DNA from: Paenibacillus sp. BK033
GTDB lineage: Bacteria; Bacillota; Bacilli; Paenibacillales; Paenibacillaceae
DNA length: 64,000 nt
Direction: 5' to 3'
Assembly (NCBI RefSeq): GCF_004345425.1
Contig: NZ_SLVP01000006.1
Location: 62,001-126,000, forward strand
A program made the translations under genes and the position numbers. Of this stretch, positions 8,051-18,082 are shown piece by piece. The first letter of the stretch is position 1. Every line of letters starts with the position of its first letter. The notes beneath the pieces were generated by a model that saw only the letters and a list, made by a program, of their open reading frames with translations, was not told the DNA's origin and ran no database searches.

Positions 8051-8449
8051 ATGCCTTTTATCCGGGTCGGCTATAGGGAGGATCAATATAAGCAGGAGGA
8101 GCTGCCGCCAATCGGCCATGCGATTCATCGGGCGTTAACGGAGTATTTTCGCGTGCCGGAGGATGATTATTTTCAAGTTTTTCATGGCCATAAACCGGGG
8201 GAGTTCTATTACGATCCGGCCTATCTGAATGTCTCGCGCACGGATCGGCTGCTCTATATCCACATTACCTTGAAGTCCGGAAGGACGGAGGAGCAGAAAA
8301 GAGGCTTTTACGCCAGGCTTGCGGAGCTGTTGCCCGCATGCGGAGTGAGAGCGGAGGATATCTTTGTTGTGCTTGTCGGCACGGAGCTTGAGGACTGGAC
8401 GTTTGGGAACGGAATCGCACAGATGCTGGGACAGAAGAGGGAGGCATAA
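8051..8449 (+). CDS. tautomerase family protein (YusQ-like)
   Basis: A 132-residue tautomerase-superfamily protein. It begins MPFIRVG, so removal of Met exposes the Pro that acts as catalytic base in this superfamily. Length and the segments YFQVFHGHKPGEFYYDPAYL and GRTEEQKRGFYARLAELL fit the MSAD/YusQ-like group with one longer subunit rather than the 60-residue 4-oxalocrotonate tautomerases. It is the first gene rightward from the LysR-divergent promoter and is followed after 4 bases by the CMD gene. The substrate is unknown. Confidence 0.85.
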   Translation: MPFIRVGYREDQYKQEELPPIGHAIHRALTEYFRVPEDDYFQVFHGHKPGEFYYDPAYLNVSRTDRLLYIHITLKSGRTEEQKRGFYARLAELLPACGVRAEDIFVVLVGTELEDWTFGNGIAQMLGQKREA

Positions 8450-8453
8450 CCCA

Positions 8454-8765
8454 ATGCATAGAAAAATCGATACGGCTCATATCGGCCCAGCATACGGTGA
8501 TACCGCGTTTGCCCGTTATAGCGAGGATATTCTGTTTGGAGACTTGTGGCGGAGGGAGGAACTTTCGATGCGTGAGCGAAGCTTGATTACCGTAGCGGCC
8601 TTAGTAGCAGGCGGGCATATGGAGCAGCTCCCTTATCACTTGCAGCTTGCCAGGGAGAACGGTTTGACGCAAGAGGAACTGGTTGAAGCGGTCACGCATC
8701 TGGCATTTTATGCGGGATGGCCTAAAGCCGCATCCGCAATCGACCGTATACGGTCCCAAGCCTAA
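8454..8765 (+). CDS. carboxymuconolactone decarboxylase family protein
   Basis: A 103-residue CMD/AhpD-fold protein: FGDLWRREELSMRERSLITVAALVAGGHMEQLPYHLQLARENG followed by QEELVEAVTHLAFYAGWPKA. The Glu and His of the MEQLPYH segment match the family, but there is no CxxC pair, so it is not an AhpD-type peroxidase reductase. ATG at 8454 follows GAGGGAGG. It is tightly linked to the tautomerase gene, and such pairs are common near LysR genes. A pathway for aromatic or unsaturated acids is possible but unproven. Confidence 0.83.
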   Translation: MHRKIDTAHIGPAYGDTAFARYSEDILFGDLWRREELSMRERSLITVAALVAGGHMEQLPYHLQLARENGLTQEELVEAVTHLAFYAGWPKAASAIDRIRSQA

Positions 8766-8769
8766 AAAT

Positions 8770-8816
8770 AAACCGCAGGGTACGGCATCGGCAGGTGCTT
8801 AGCCTGCGGTTTTTCT
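8770..8816 (+). terminator. intrinsic terminator
   Basis: AAACCGCAGG at 8770-8779 pairs with CCTGCGGTTT at 8803-8812, followed by TTTCTTT. It closes the tautomerase/CMD operon. Confidence 0.8.
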
Positions 8817-8904
8817 TTACGATGCAACAACAGACGGGTTATGATGAAATAATAGTAAAAAATGGATATCGTTCATTCTTTATGTATGGAGAGGAGCTGC
8901 TGCG

Positions 8905-9480
8905 ATGAATATTACGGCGCTGGAAGGCCAACGGGTTGAGCTGCTCCCTATCGCTGAGGAGCATACCGAGGCGTTATTTGCCTGCTCGCGTTCGGACGAA
9001 ATATGGGAGCAGCTGCCTGTCAAAGTCCATACCTTGCAGGAAATGGAGCGTTTTGTCCATACGGCGATACAAGGAAGAGAACGGGGTGAAGAATATCCGT
9101 TCGCCGTCTTTGACAAACAGCTGAACCGGATTGTCGGGACAACGAGATATCTCCGTATCGCCCCGTCCCACCGCAATCTCAATATCGGCTGGACCTGGTA
9201 TTCGCCCGAGGTGTGGCGGACGGTCGTTAATACCGAATGCAAATATCTGCTTCTGAAGCATGCTTTCGAGCAATGGGAGGCCGTCCGGGTTGAACTCATC
9301 ACCACGACCTCGCATCATCGCTCGCAGCGGGCGATCGAGCGGCTTGGGGCAACGCGCGAAGGCGTGCTCCGCAAGAAATATAACGGCATGGATTATGTCA
9401 TATTTAGCATTGTTTCGGAAGAATGGCTTCCGGTGAAGGAGCGTCTGGAGAAGCTTTTGAACAAGGGGGTACAACCGTGA
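8905..9480 (+). CDS. GNAT acetyltransferase, RimJ/RimL-like
   Basis: A 191-residue GNAT of the RimJ/RimL type, which acetylate protein N-termini or small molecules. It starts MNITALEGQRVELLPI, as this subgroup does, and shows LNIGWTWYSPEVWRTVVNTECKYLLLKHAFE and the late segment SQRAIERLGATREGVLRKKYNG that contact acetyl-CoA. GAGAGGAGC precedes the ATG. The stop codon overlaps a GTG that could start a 38-residue frame. Substrate unknown. Confidence 0.82.
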   Translation: MNITALEGQRVELLPIAEEHTEALFACSRSDEIWEQLPVKVHTLQEMERFVHTAIQGRERGEEYPFAVFDKQLNRIVGTTRYLRIAPSHRNLNIGWTWYSPEVWRTVVNTECKYLLLKHAFEQWEAVRVELITTTSHHRSQRAIERLGATREGVLRKKYNGMDYVIFSIVSEEWLPVKERLEKLLNKGVQP

Positions 9481-9593
9481 TTTTTGCTCCAAAAAGGGAC
9501 TTATGGATCTCGAATACGATCTGGGTTACGACGAGGCTCCCGGCTTCTCTGCAATCTCCCCCATTAGGATGGGACCTGCATTTCTCCGCTTGA
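9477..9593 (+). CDS. possible small ORF, 38 residues
   Basis: A GTG overlapping the previous stop (GTGA) is preceded by AAGGGGGT at an ideal distance. The frame encodes about 38 residues starting MIFAPKRDLWISNT and has no recognisable domain. A second small frame starts at the ATG at 9502 and ends at 9610. Either could be a coupled microprotein or the decayed start of a lost gene. Only the ribosome-binding site supports translation. Confidence 0.2.
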   Translation: MIFAPKRDLWISNTIWVTTRLPASLQSPPLGWDLHFSA

Positions 9594-9648
9594 ACGGGAC
9601 GCCCTCCTAACTGAAGCAAAGCTGCCCGCAGCTGACCGCCGAATAGCC

Positions 9649-9679
9649 AAGCCCCGATAAAGGGGCTTTCTTTTTTTTA
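9649..9679 (+). terminator. intrinsic terminator
   Basis: AAGCCCC (9649-9655), loop GATAAA, GGGGCTT (9662-9668), then a run of eight Ts. It separates the GNAT gene from the sensor kinase gene. Confidence 0.8.
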
Positions 9680-9729
9680 TTTATATTGTGTATAGTTATG
9701 GCGACAGATATTTGGCGGGGGTGTCCGGG

Positions 9730-11505
9730 TTGTTTCAGTTTAATCGCATGAACACATTGCGCAATCAGATTTTCCTCGGGTTCGTGCTCGTTATGCTGCT
9801 GGTGCTTGCATCGGTAGGCTTTTTTACTTACGGACAAGTATCGGAGCTGCTTCGCAATAATGCCGAGAATCATATTCAGCAGACAGCGGTGCAGGCGACC
9901 GGCAAGATGGACGTTCTGCTCCATCAAATGGAAACGTTCACCATGCAGGTAGCCACCAACGCGTCGATTCAGAGTCTGATGGCCAAGGAGGCGGGCGGCA
10001 CCAACCTCACCTTTGAGGAGCGGCAGGTGCTCCAGCATGAAATCCGCAAGCAGCAGGCGTACGTAAGCGGTGTACAGTCGATCGAATTGTACTCGAATGG
10101 CTTCCGGGTATTGTTTCCGCTGACGGATATCAGCCTATACAACCGGGTCCCCAATGAATGGATCCGGGAGGCGGACCGTGCCGCGGGCCAACTGGTATGG
10201 TTCGGTATCGATCCTAACAATCCGAATCAGATTACGGCGATCCGCCGCGTGCGCCTGATTGACCAATCCTTTTCCAATGCCGGGTATTTATTGGTCCGAA
10301 TCGACAAAAAATATTTTGAGCTTATTGATACGAATACCTCCTCTGACGGCAAGGAAGAAATGGGCCTGATCGACGGCTCCGGTCAGATTATCGCGGCAAA
10401 CTTCTCGGCGGACATTCCGCAGGACGTGCTGCAGAAGACCGACGGAAAGACCGTCAGCATGCACGGCAGATTGTATATCCCGATTCAAAAGCAGCTTGAG
10501 GGTGCGGCAGGGTGGCGGGTGTTGATTCTGACGCCGGCCGAATACGCCGCCGAAGGCGTCTCGGTGCTGCGCACGGCGATAATCGTATCGGTCATGGTTG
10601 GCGTGCTGTTGTTCCTGATCCTGACCTTTATCCTGTCGATCATGATCACGAGCCCGATTCTTAATTTGATCAAGGCGATGAGAGGCGCAAAGTACGGCTC
10701 GCTGAGGCCTATACCGGTAACGTCCTCCACGCTGGAGATTAACGAGCTGAACAATACGTACAACCAGATGGTCGCGTATTTGAACGAGCTGATTGAAGTG
10801 GTGTACGAGAAGGAGATTATTCAAAGCCGGACGGAGCTCAAGGCGCTGCAGGCGCAGATCAATCCGCATTTTCTTTTCAACACCCTGGAAGCTTTATATT
10901 GGGCGCTTGAGGACAAGGCTGAAGAAGAGCTGTCCCAGGTTGTCGTCGCGATGTCCGGCCTGTTCCGGTATGTGATCAACCGCGCCGACGATGACGAATG
11001 GGTAACGGTAGCCGATGAGCTGGAGCATGCGGAACGTTATCTGAAAATCATGGAGATGCGTTTGATCGACCGGCTGAAGTGGAGGATAGAAGGAGACGAA
11101 AGCCTTCGGAGCGTTCCGATTCCGAAGCTGCTTGTCCAGCCGCTTGTCGAGAATGCGATCTCGCACGGGGTAGAGCAGAGGATCGGACAAGGCTCGGTCG
11201 TCATTGACGTGGAGAAAACCGAGCGGCCGGGCTATATCCGGATTTCCGTTACGGACAACGGTCCGGGCATGAGCCTGGACAAGGTGCAATCGCTGTATGC
11301 GGCGATGAAGCAGGGACATGTCCATGACGCGAAGGGGAACGGGGTTGGCATATCCAACGTTGACCGAAGACTAAGGCTTTACTACGGGGAAGAGACGGAA
11401 GGCCTGGAGATTCAGAGCGAGCAGGGAATGGGCACTAGGATGTCCTTTGAAATACCGATGAACATGGGGGCGAGGCAAGATGAAGACCATTCTGATCGTA
11501 GATGA
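9730..11505 (+). CDS. YesM-type sensor histidine kinase
   Basis: A 591-residue membrane kinase of the YesM/LytS group that typically senses carbohydrates. Spans lie near residues 12-32 and 282-305, flanking a large extracellular Cache-like sensor. A HAMP segment follows, then the His_kinase box LQAQINPHFLFNTLEALYW with the phosphorylated His near residue 380, and an ATPase end with LVENAISHGVEQ, TDNGPGM and GNGVGISNVDRRL. TTG at 9730 is chosen because GGGGG lies eight bases upstream; ATG at 9748 is the alternative. It overlaps the AraC-type regulator gene by 26 bases, and the sugar importer genes follow. Confidence 0.87.
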   Translation: MFQFNRMNTLRNQIFLGFVLVMLLVLASVGFFTYGQVSELLRNNAENHIQQTAVQATGKMDVLLHQMETFTMQVATNASIQSLMAKEAGGTNLTFEERQVLQHEIRKQQAYVSGVQSIELYSNGFRVLFPLTDISLYNRVPNEWIREADRAAGQLVWFGIDPNNPNQITAIRRVRLIDQSFSNAGYLLVRIDKKYFELIDTNTSSDGKEEMGLIDGSGQIIAANFSADIPQDVLQKTDGKTVSMHGRLYIPIQKQLEGAAGWRVLILTPAEYAAEGVSVLRTAIIVSVMVGVLLFLILTFILSIMITSPILNLIKAMRGAKYGSLRPIPVTSSTLEINELNNTYNQMVAYLNELIEVVYEKEIIQSRTELKALQAQINPHFLFNTLEALYWALEDKAEEELSQVVVAMSGLFRYVINRADDDEWVTVADELEHAERYLKIMEMRLIDRLKWRIEGDESLRSVPIPKLLVQPLVENAISHGVEQRIGQGSVVIDVEKTERPGYIRISVTDNGPGMSLDKVQSLYAAMKQGHVHDAKGNGVGISNVDRRLRLYYGEETEGLEIQSEQGMGTRMSFEIPMNMGARQDEDHSDRR

Positions 11506-12268
11506 TGAGCCAAGAACAAGGGAAGGCGTGCGGAAGGTGCTGGAGTCATGGTCGGCAGGCCGTTACGAAATCACCACATCCTCAAGTGCCGTGGAAGCAT
11601 TGGAATGGCTGGAGGCGAATGAAGCCAATCTGGTTATTACCGATATCCGGATGCCGGAGATTAACGGGCTGGAGCTGGTAGAGAAGCTAAGGGATAGGCA
11701 GCATCCTCCGGTTGTGATCGTTATCTCCGGCCATCCGCAGTTCGACTATGCCCATAAAGCTTTGCAATTCGGCGTTATCGAATATTTGCTGAAGCCGCTG
11801 GACAAGAAGAAGCTGGTGGAAGCCGTGGAGCTTGCGTTCCGCAAGGAGGAGGAGCTGAACCGGATTGAGCGCATGGAGCGGCTTGTCGATACGAAGCTGC
11901 TGGAGACTAGCGAGCAGGAGACGCAGTACAGCGCGCCGGTGAAGGAATCGATTCAGTATTTGGATGAGCATCTGCACGAGCCGGTTACGATGAGGGATAT
12001 TGCCGATCACCTGCACATGAACGCAAGCTATTTCAGCGTCCTGTTCAAGGAGCAGACCGGGCTGACCTTCAGCGATTATTTGACAAGGCGCCGAGTGCAA
12101 AGAGCCAAGGAGCTGCTGACCGGCACGCGCCTGTCGATTAACGAGATAGCCGAAAAAGCGGGCTACCAGACGGCGAAATATTTCGTTAAAGTGTTCCGGT
12201 CGCATGAAGGCGTAAGCCCTGGGCAATACCGGAAAAACGTCTCGCATGCGGAGGAGACAATCCAATAA
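11480..12268 (+). CDS. AraC-type response regulator (YesN-like)
   Basis: A 262-residue regulator: receiver domain with DDE at residues 8-10, phosphoryl-accepting Asp at 55 (ITDIRMPEI) and Lys near 107 (YLLKPLD). A short linker leads to an AraC-type double HTH from about 155 to 258 (MRDIADHLHMNASYFSVLFKEQTGLTFSDYL, then INEIAEKAGYQTAKYFVKVFRSHEGVSPGQYR). The ATG lies inside the end of the kinase gene. It probably activates the importer operon starting at 12370 when the kinase detects the sugar. Confidence 0.9.
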   Translation: MKTILIVDDEPRTREGVRKVLESWSAGRYEITTSSSAVEALEWLEANEANLVITDIRMPEINGLELVEKLRDRQHPPVVIVISGHPQFDYAHKALQFGVIEYLLKPLDKKKLVEAVELAFRKEEELNRIERMERLVDTKLLETSEQETQYSAPVKESIQYLDEHLHEPVTMRDIADHLHMNASYFSVLFKEQTGLTFSDYLTRRRVQRAKELLTGTRLSINEIAEKAGYQTAKYFVKVFRSHEGVSPGQYRKNVSHAEETIQ

Positions 12269-12369
12269 AAGTAGTACTTTTCCCAACTCGCAATACCTTA
12301 TGCTGCTGTGAAAGCGCTGTTACAATTTGTTTAGCAATACAAACACATCAGTCAAAAGGGGTTGTAAAC

Positions 12370-13716
12370 GTGTTCAAAAAATCGAAGTGGATGACACTCG
12401 GACTTATTCTCTGTCTCGCCATCGTAACGGCAGCATGCGGCAACAACAGCGGCAGCAGCTCAAATAACGGCAACACGGCTTCTAACGGGGGCTCCTCTGA
12501 AAGCGGTTCCGACAAGAAGGTAACGATCAACTTCATGCACCTGTGGCCGGAAGGCGTATCCGCGGGTCAGAACAAAATCGTGAACCAGATCATCAACGAT
12601 TACCAAAAAGAACATCCAAACGTGACGATCAAGCAAGAGGTACTGGATAACGAGCAATACAAAAACAAGCTGAAGGTCCTCTCGGCATCCAACCAGCTTC
12701 CTGATGTAGGCGTAACTTGGGCGGCAGGCTTCCTCAAGCCGTATGTAGACGGCCAGCTGTTCACGCCGGTCGACGATCTGCTGAGCGGCGAGCTGAACGG
12801 CAAATTCGTAGCAGGCACAACGGAGGCTTACGCGATCGACGGCAAAACGTATGCGCTTCCGCTGGAGTTCAACATCGCTCCGATCTACTACAACAAAGAA
12901 ATATTCAAGAAGTACAATCTTGAAGTTCCAACGACTTACGAGCAATTCAAGCAAGTTGTGAAAACGCTGTCCGACAACGGCGTAGCTCCAATCGCCCTCG
13001 GCAACAAAGACCGCTGGACGGGTTCCCTGTGGTACATGTACCTGGCTGACCGCATTGCCGGTCAAGAGACCGTAGCCAACGCCATCAAAGGCGCGGCGAA
13101 ATTCACGGATCCGGGTCTGCAGCAAGCGGCTTCCGAGGTGCAATCCCTGGTTGACGCAAACGCATTCGTGAAAGGCTTTAACGGTCTGTCGAACGAAGAA
13201 GCGAAATCCGAATTCCTGAACGGCAATGCCGCGATGTACCTGATGGGTACTTGGGAGCTGCCGAACTTCACAACCAACGAAGACATTCCGCAATCGTTCC
13301 GCGACAGCGTTGGATTCTTTAAATTCCCGACGGTTGAAGGCGGCAAAGGCAACGCGGACAGCTGGGTTGGCGGTCCCGGCGTAGGCTTGTTCGTAGCGGA
13401 GAACTCGAAAGTGAAAGAAGAAGCGAAAGCATTCGTTCAATACTTCGTAACGAAGTGGGGCGAGCAATCCGTAACCGGCGCGGGCGTTATCCCGGCTACG
13501 AAGATCGATACTTCTTCGATTAAGCTGCCGCAGCTGTACATCGACCTGTTCAACGAACTGAACAAAGCAAGCAGCATCACCCTGTTCGCGGACGTTCAAT
13601 TGCCGGCCAATGCGGCTGAGACTCATCTGAACATGATTCAATCGCTCTTCGGCAAAGCCGTTAACCCAGAGAAATTTGCATCCGAGCAAGATGCGGCCAT
13701 CGCGAAAGGCAACTAG
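12370..13716 (+). CDS. sugar ABC transporter substrate-binding lipoprotein
   Basis: A 448-residue family 1 extracellular solute-binding protein. The N-terminus is a lipoprotein signal ending LAIVTAACGNN, so the mature protein is lipid-anchored at Cys 23, followed by a Ser/Asn/Gly-rich tether. The body shows INFMHLWPEG, FTPVDDLLSGELNGK, YALPLEFNIAPIYYNKEIFKKYNL and NGNAAMYLMGTWELPNF, the common pattern for maltose-, raffinose- or multiple-sugar-binding proteins. GTG start preceded by AGGGG. No ATPase gene is in the operon, so it probably shares an MsmX-like ATPase encoded elsewhere. The sugar is not identifiable. Confidence 0.9.
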   Translation: MFKKSKWMTLGLILCLAIVTAACGNNSGSSSNNGNTASNGGSSESGSDKKVTINFMHLWPEGVSAGQNKIVNQIINDYQKEHPNVTIKQEVLDNEQYKNKLKVLSASNQLPDVGVTWAAGFLKPYVDGQLFTPVDDLLSGELNGKFVAGTTEAYAIDGKTYALPLEFNIAPIYYNKEIFKKYNLEVPTTYEQFKQVVKTLSDNGVAPIALGNKDRWTGSLWYMYLADRIAGQETVANAIKGAAKFTDPGLQQAASEVQSLVDANAFVKGFNGLSNEEAKSEFLNGNAAMYLMGTWELPNFTTNEDIPQSFRDSVGFFKFPTVEGGKGNADSWVGGPGVGLFVAENSKVKEEAKAFVQYFVTKWGEQSVTGAGVIPATKIDTSSIKLPQLYIDLFNELNKASSITLFADVQLPANAAETHLNMIQSLFGKAVNPEKFASEQDAAIAKGN

Positions 13717-13728
13717 TTCAGACATCCA

Positions 13729-13795
13729 AAAATAAAGGGAGGCCTATCCGGACGGACGGGTTCGAAATACCGGATAGGCCGCCCTCCTTATTTTT
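13729..13795 (+). promoter_or_regulatory. large hairpin between binding-protein and permease genes
   Basis: AAATAAAGGGAGGCCTATCCGG (ending 13751) is nearly complementary to CCGGATAGGCCGCCCTCCTTATTTTT (13770-13795). The hairpin ends in a T tract directly ahead of the permease ribosome-binding site. It can act as a leaky terminator or an RNA-end barrier that keeps binding-protein mRNA in excess. Confidence 0.65.
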
Positions 13796-13818
13796 GACAG
13801 AGAAAGGAGTCGGCCAAC

Positions 13819-14700
13819 TTGGATAAGGTGCTATCTAACAAGAAAGTCATCGCATTATACGTTCTGCCATCCCTTCTGCTCATTCTAGCCGTCGTTTATA
13901 TCCCCATCGTTCTGACGGGCTATTACGGATTGAACGAATGGAACGGCATTGGCGCAATGAAGTGGGTGGGCCTCGATAACTACGCAGCGTTGATTAAGGA
14001 TCAAGATTTCTGGAGCAGTGCGGGACATTCGCTGCTGCTAGCTGTATTTTCCATGGTCAGCCTTATCATCTATCTCATCGTAGCAATGGTGCTTGCGGCA
14101 AAGCTTAAAGGAGCAAACCTGTTCCGCAAAATTTACTTAATCCCGATGCTGCTGTCCTCGGTGGCAATCGCTCAGCTGTGGCTCAAAATCTATCATCCTA
14201 CCAACGGCATTATGAATAGCTTGCTGGAATCCCTTGGCGTTGCAAATCCTCCCGCCTGGCTTGCAGAGACGGATCTTGTTCTGTTCGCATTGTTCATTCC
14301 GATTCTGTGGCAGTACGCGGGCTTCTATATTTTGATCTACTACGCGGCATTGAAGAACATCCCATCTTCCCTTGAAGAAGCGGCTAAGATTGACGGAGCG
14401 AATTCGTTCCAGATCGCTTGGAGAATCAAATTCCCGCTTGTTATGGAGGTCGTGAAAGTAACGATTGTCCTGGCGGTCGTAGGTTCCCTGAAGTACTTCG
14501 ACCTGATTTACGTCATGACGGACGGCGGGCCGAACGGCTCCAGCGAAGTAATGGCGTCGTACATGTACCATAAAGCCTTTAAGGCTTATGACTTCGGTTA
14601 CGGCAGCGCGGTTGGCTTCTTCCTGCTTGTTATCTGTCTGGTAGCAACATGGATCATCCGCAAGGCAACGGCCAGCAAAGACACGATCCAGTATTCCTAA
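13819..14700 (+). CDS. sugar ABC transporter permease (MalF-type)
   Basis: A 293-residue inner-membrane permease with six spans. The EAA loop that docks the ATPase is seen as LEEAAKIDGANSFQIAWRIKFPLV near residues 188-212. It pairs with the permease at 14802 and the binding protein at 12370. The start is a TTG preceded by AAAGGAG at nine bases; the N-terminus MDKVLSNKKVIALYVLPSLLLILAVVYIPI is normal for the family, which supports it. The operon lacks its own ATPase gene, as is usual for CUT1 importers in this group. Confidence 0.88.
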   Translation: MDKVLSNKKVIALYVLPSLLLILAVVYIPIVLTGYYGLNEWNGIGAMKWVGLDNYAALIKDQDFWSSAGHSLLLAVFSMVSLIIYLIVAMVLAAKLKGANLFRKIYLIPMLLSSVAIAQLWLKIYHPTNGIMNSLLESLGVANPPAWLAETDLVLFALFIPILWQYAGFYILIYYAALKNIPSSLEEAAKIDGANSFQIAWRIKFPLVMEVVKVTIVLAVVGSLKYFDLIYVMTDGGPNGSSEVMASYMYHKAFKAYDFGYGSAVGFFLLVICLVATWIIRKATASKDTIQYS

Positions 14701-14736
14701 GTAAAATAAATTCTTTAAGCTAATGCTTACGAGGTA

Positions 14737-14784
14737 AGAATCATCACAAACAGCCTTATAAAGGCTGTTTGGGTGATAATTCTT
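14737..14784 (+). promoter_or_regulatory. hairpin upstream of second permease
   Basis: AAGAATCATCACAAACAGCCTT (14737-14758) pairs almost fully with AAGGCTGTTTGGGTGATAATTCTT (14761-14784). It ends five bases before the AGGAGG of the next gene, so it may protect mRNA or modulate translation. Confidence 0.6.
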
Positions 14785-14801
14785 TTCAGGAGGTACGCTT
14801 C

Positions 14802-15680
14802 ATGTCATCGACAACTATGAAACTGGGCGGAGAAGCGAAATCCGGTTCGAGAATAGGAATGAAGGTCGGCTACGCTGTACTGTACATTGTTCTCATTGCC
14901 GTAGCGGTGTTCCAGGTTTATCCGCTCATCTGGCTCTTGTTCTTCTCTTTGAAAAACAACCAGGAAGTGTTTAATCTATCGCCGTTTGCTTTGCCATCGC
15001 CTCCGCACTGGAGCAACTACAGCAAAGTGTGGAACGCGGGCAATATCGATACGTATTTCCTGAACAGCGTATGGATTACGGTAGCGGCAACGGCTGCGAC
15101 GATTGTGCTTGGCAGCCTTGTGACGTTCGCGATTACCCGCATGAAATGGAAGCTCAGCTCGCTTGTCCTCGGTCTTTTTATGGTTGCCATGATGATTCCG
15201 GTACACTCGACGCTGATTCCGCTGTTCAGCATGTTCAACAAGGTCCATCTGATCGACAATCCGTTGTCTCTCATCCTGTCTTACGTGGCATTTAACATGC
15301 CGATCACCATTATGATTCTGCTTGGCTTCTATGTCGCTCTGCCGAAGGAAGTGGAGGAAGCGGCTATCATCGATGGAGCCAGCATCCATAAGGTATTCTT
15401 CAGCATCGTGTTCCCGATGACCAGCTCCGTGCTCGCGACAACGGGCATCATCAACATGATCTACAACTGGAACGAATTTATTTTCGTCAATACGTTTATC
15501 AGCTCGGATAAGTTCAAGACGCTTACCGTTGGCGTACAGAACTTTATCGGCCAATACACCACCGATTGGGGCGCAATCGGCGCCACGTTGATGATCAGCA
15601 TCCTGCCGATCCTTATCACGTTCTTGTTCCTCAGCGACCGGATCGTAGAAGGCATCGCGGCCGGTTCGGTAAAAGGTTAA
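14802..15680 (+). CDS. sugar ABC transporter permease (MalG-type)
   Basis: A 292-residue permease with six spans, partner of the MalF-type subunit. The EAA loop reads EVEEAAIIDGASIHKVFFSIVFPMT near residues 184-207, and the C-terminus EGIAAGSVKG is typical of CUT1 MalG-type subunits. ATG at 14802 follows AGGAGG at eight bases; the longer in-frame start at 14769 lies inside the hairpin and is not favoured. It is the last gene of the importer operon and is followed by a strong terminator. Confidence 0.9.
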   Translation: MSSTTMKLGGEAKSGSRIGMKVGYAVLYIVLIAVAVFQVYPLIWLLFFSLKNNQEVFNLSPFALPSPPHWSNYSKVWNAGNIDTYFLNSVWITVAATAATIVLGSLVTFAITRMKWKLSSLVLGLFMVAMMIPVHSTLIPLFSMFNKVHLIDNPLSLILSYVAFNMPITIMILLGFYVALPKEVEEAAIIDGASIHKVFFSIVFPMTSSVLATTGIINMIYNWNEFIFVNTFISSDKFKTLTVGVQNFIGQYTTDWGAIGATLMISILPILITFLFLSDRIVEGIAAGSVKG

Positions 15681-15701
15681 ATTGAAAATCGGCAACGGGG
15701 C

Positions 15702-15754
15702 TGGCTGTGCCAAAGTCATGAATAATGACTTTGGCACAGCCATCTTTTGTTTTC
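15702..15754 (+). terminator. intrinsic terminator, 18-bp perfect stem
   Basis: TGGCTGTGCCAAAGTCAT (15702-15719), loop GAATA, and its exact complement at 15725-15742, followed by TCTTTTGTTTT. It ends the importer operon. Confidence 0.88.
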
Positions 15755-15779
15755 ACCCCTAGATATGCGTCGTTTTGCT

Positions 15780-17555
<1,776 letters not shown>

Positions 17556-17733
17556 TTAAGAACATTCGATAGATTCAGGAATGTCCGCTAGGAGGCCGTT
17601 GTTAGGGGAAATGAGAATGTACGCGTTAGGCACGACGAATAGGCAGAGCTCGCCCCGGCAGGGCAAAGCTCGCATCCCCCCGGCCGCTCCCACAAAGACA
17701 GCTTTTGATGCGGCCGGACGATATCCGGCAACG

Positions 17734-17762
17734 AAAAAAGCCGCCCCGTCGGGAGCGGCTTG
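17734..17762 (-). terminator. terminator in the thiC leader (riboswitch platform)
   Basis: Read leftward: AGCCGCTCCC, loop GAC, GGGGCGGCT, then a run of six T. It lies between the TPP aptamer and thiC, the correct place for ligand-controlled premature termination. Confidence 0.75.
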
Positions 17763-17846
17763 AGGTGTCGAAATCCGTGCAAATCGAAACGGACGAATGA
17801 CAATAGCATCCGTTTCTATCGCATATGGCTGACGCGCACAAGACCA

Positions 17847-17930
17847 CTTTCCTACGCTGGCATGACCCAGATCAGGTTCGAAGGGACCAAGGCTAAGCCT
17901 TATCTCAGCCCTTGCGGGCGCCCCTAGTGG
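17847..17930 (-). ncRNA. TPP riboswitch (THI element)
   Basis: Read on the minus strand the segment shows the conserved TPP aptamer parts in order: CTAGGGGCGCCCGCAAGG, GGCTGAGATAAGGC, CCCTTCGAACCTGATCTGG and TCATGCCAGCGTAGGAAAG. It lies about 300 bases upstream of thiC with a terminator between them, giving transcriptional control by thiamine pyrophosphate. The leader from 17846 to 17547 otherwise holds GC-rich sequence with a second weak inverted repeat (CCGGCCGC/GCGGCCGG) and no gene. Confidence 0.95.
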
Positions 17931-18082
17931 AATTCCTAGTGACAAGAGTACACTCGTATCCAGTTTCTGTCAAGCAAGCTTTCAAGCGGATTTTTCATTT
18001 CATGGCTCATAGGCAGGATGATTTGGCCGTGTATGGAATAGTAATATACAATCTCGTACTTGATCAGGGGAGGTTGGATGAA

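Noticed and set aside
12307-12324. Possible cre site TGTGAAAGCGCTGTTACA upstream of the sugar-binding protein gene
   Set aside because: It misses the consensus at a conserved position and is longer than the usual 14-mer. Kept only as a weak possibility.
12460-13725. 421-residue open frame on the minus strand
   Set aside because: It mirrors the solute-binding protein gene, lacks a ribosome-binding site, and its sequence is Arg/Val-rich without any domain.
17912-18082. N-terminal extension of the PH-like membrane protein
   Set aside because: It overlaps the TPP riboswitch on the other strand and lacks a ribosome-binding site, whereas TTG at 18083 has one.
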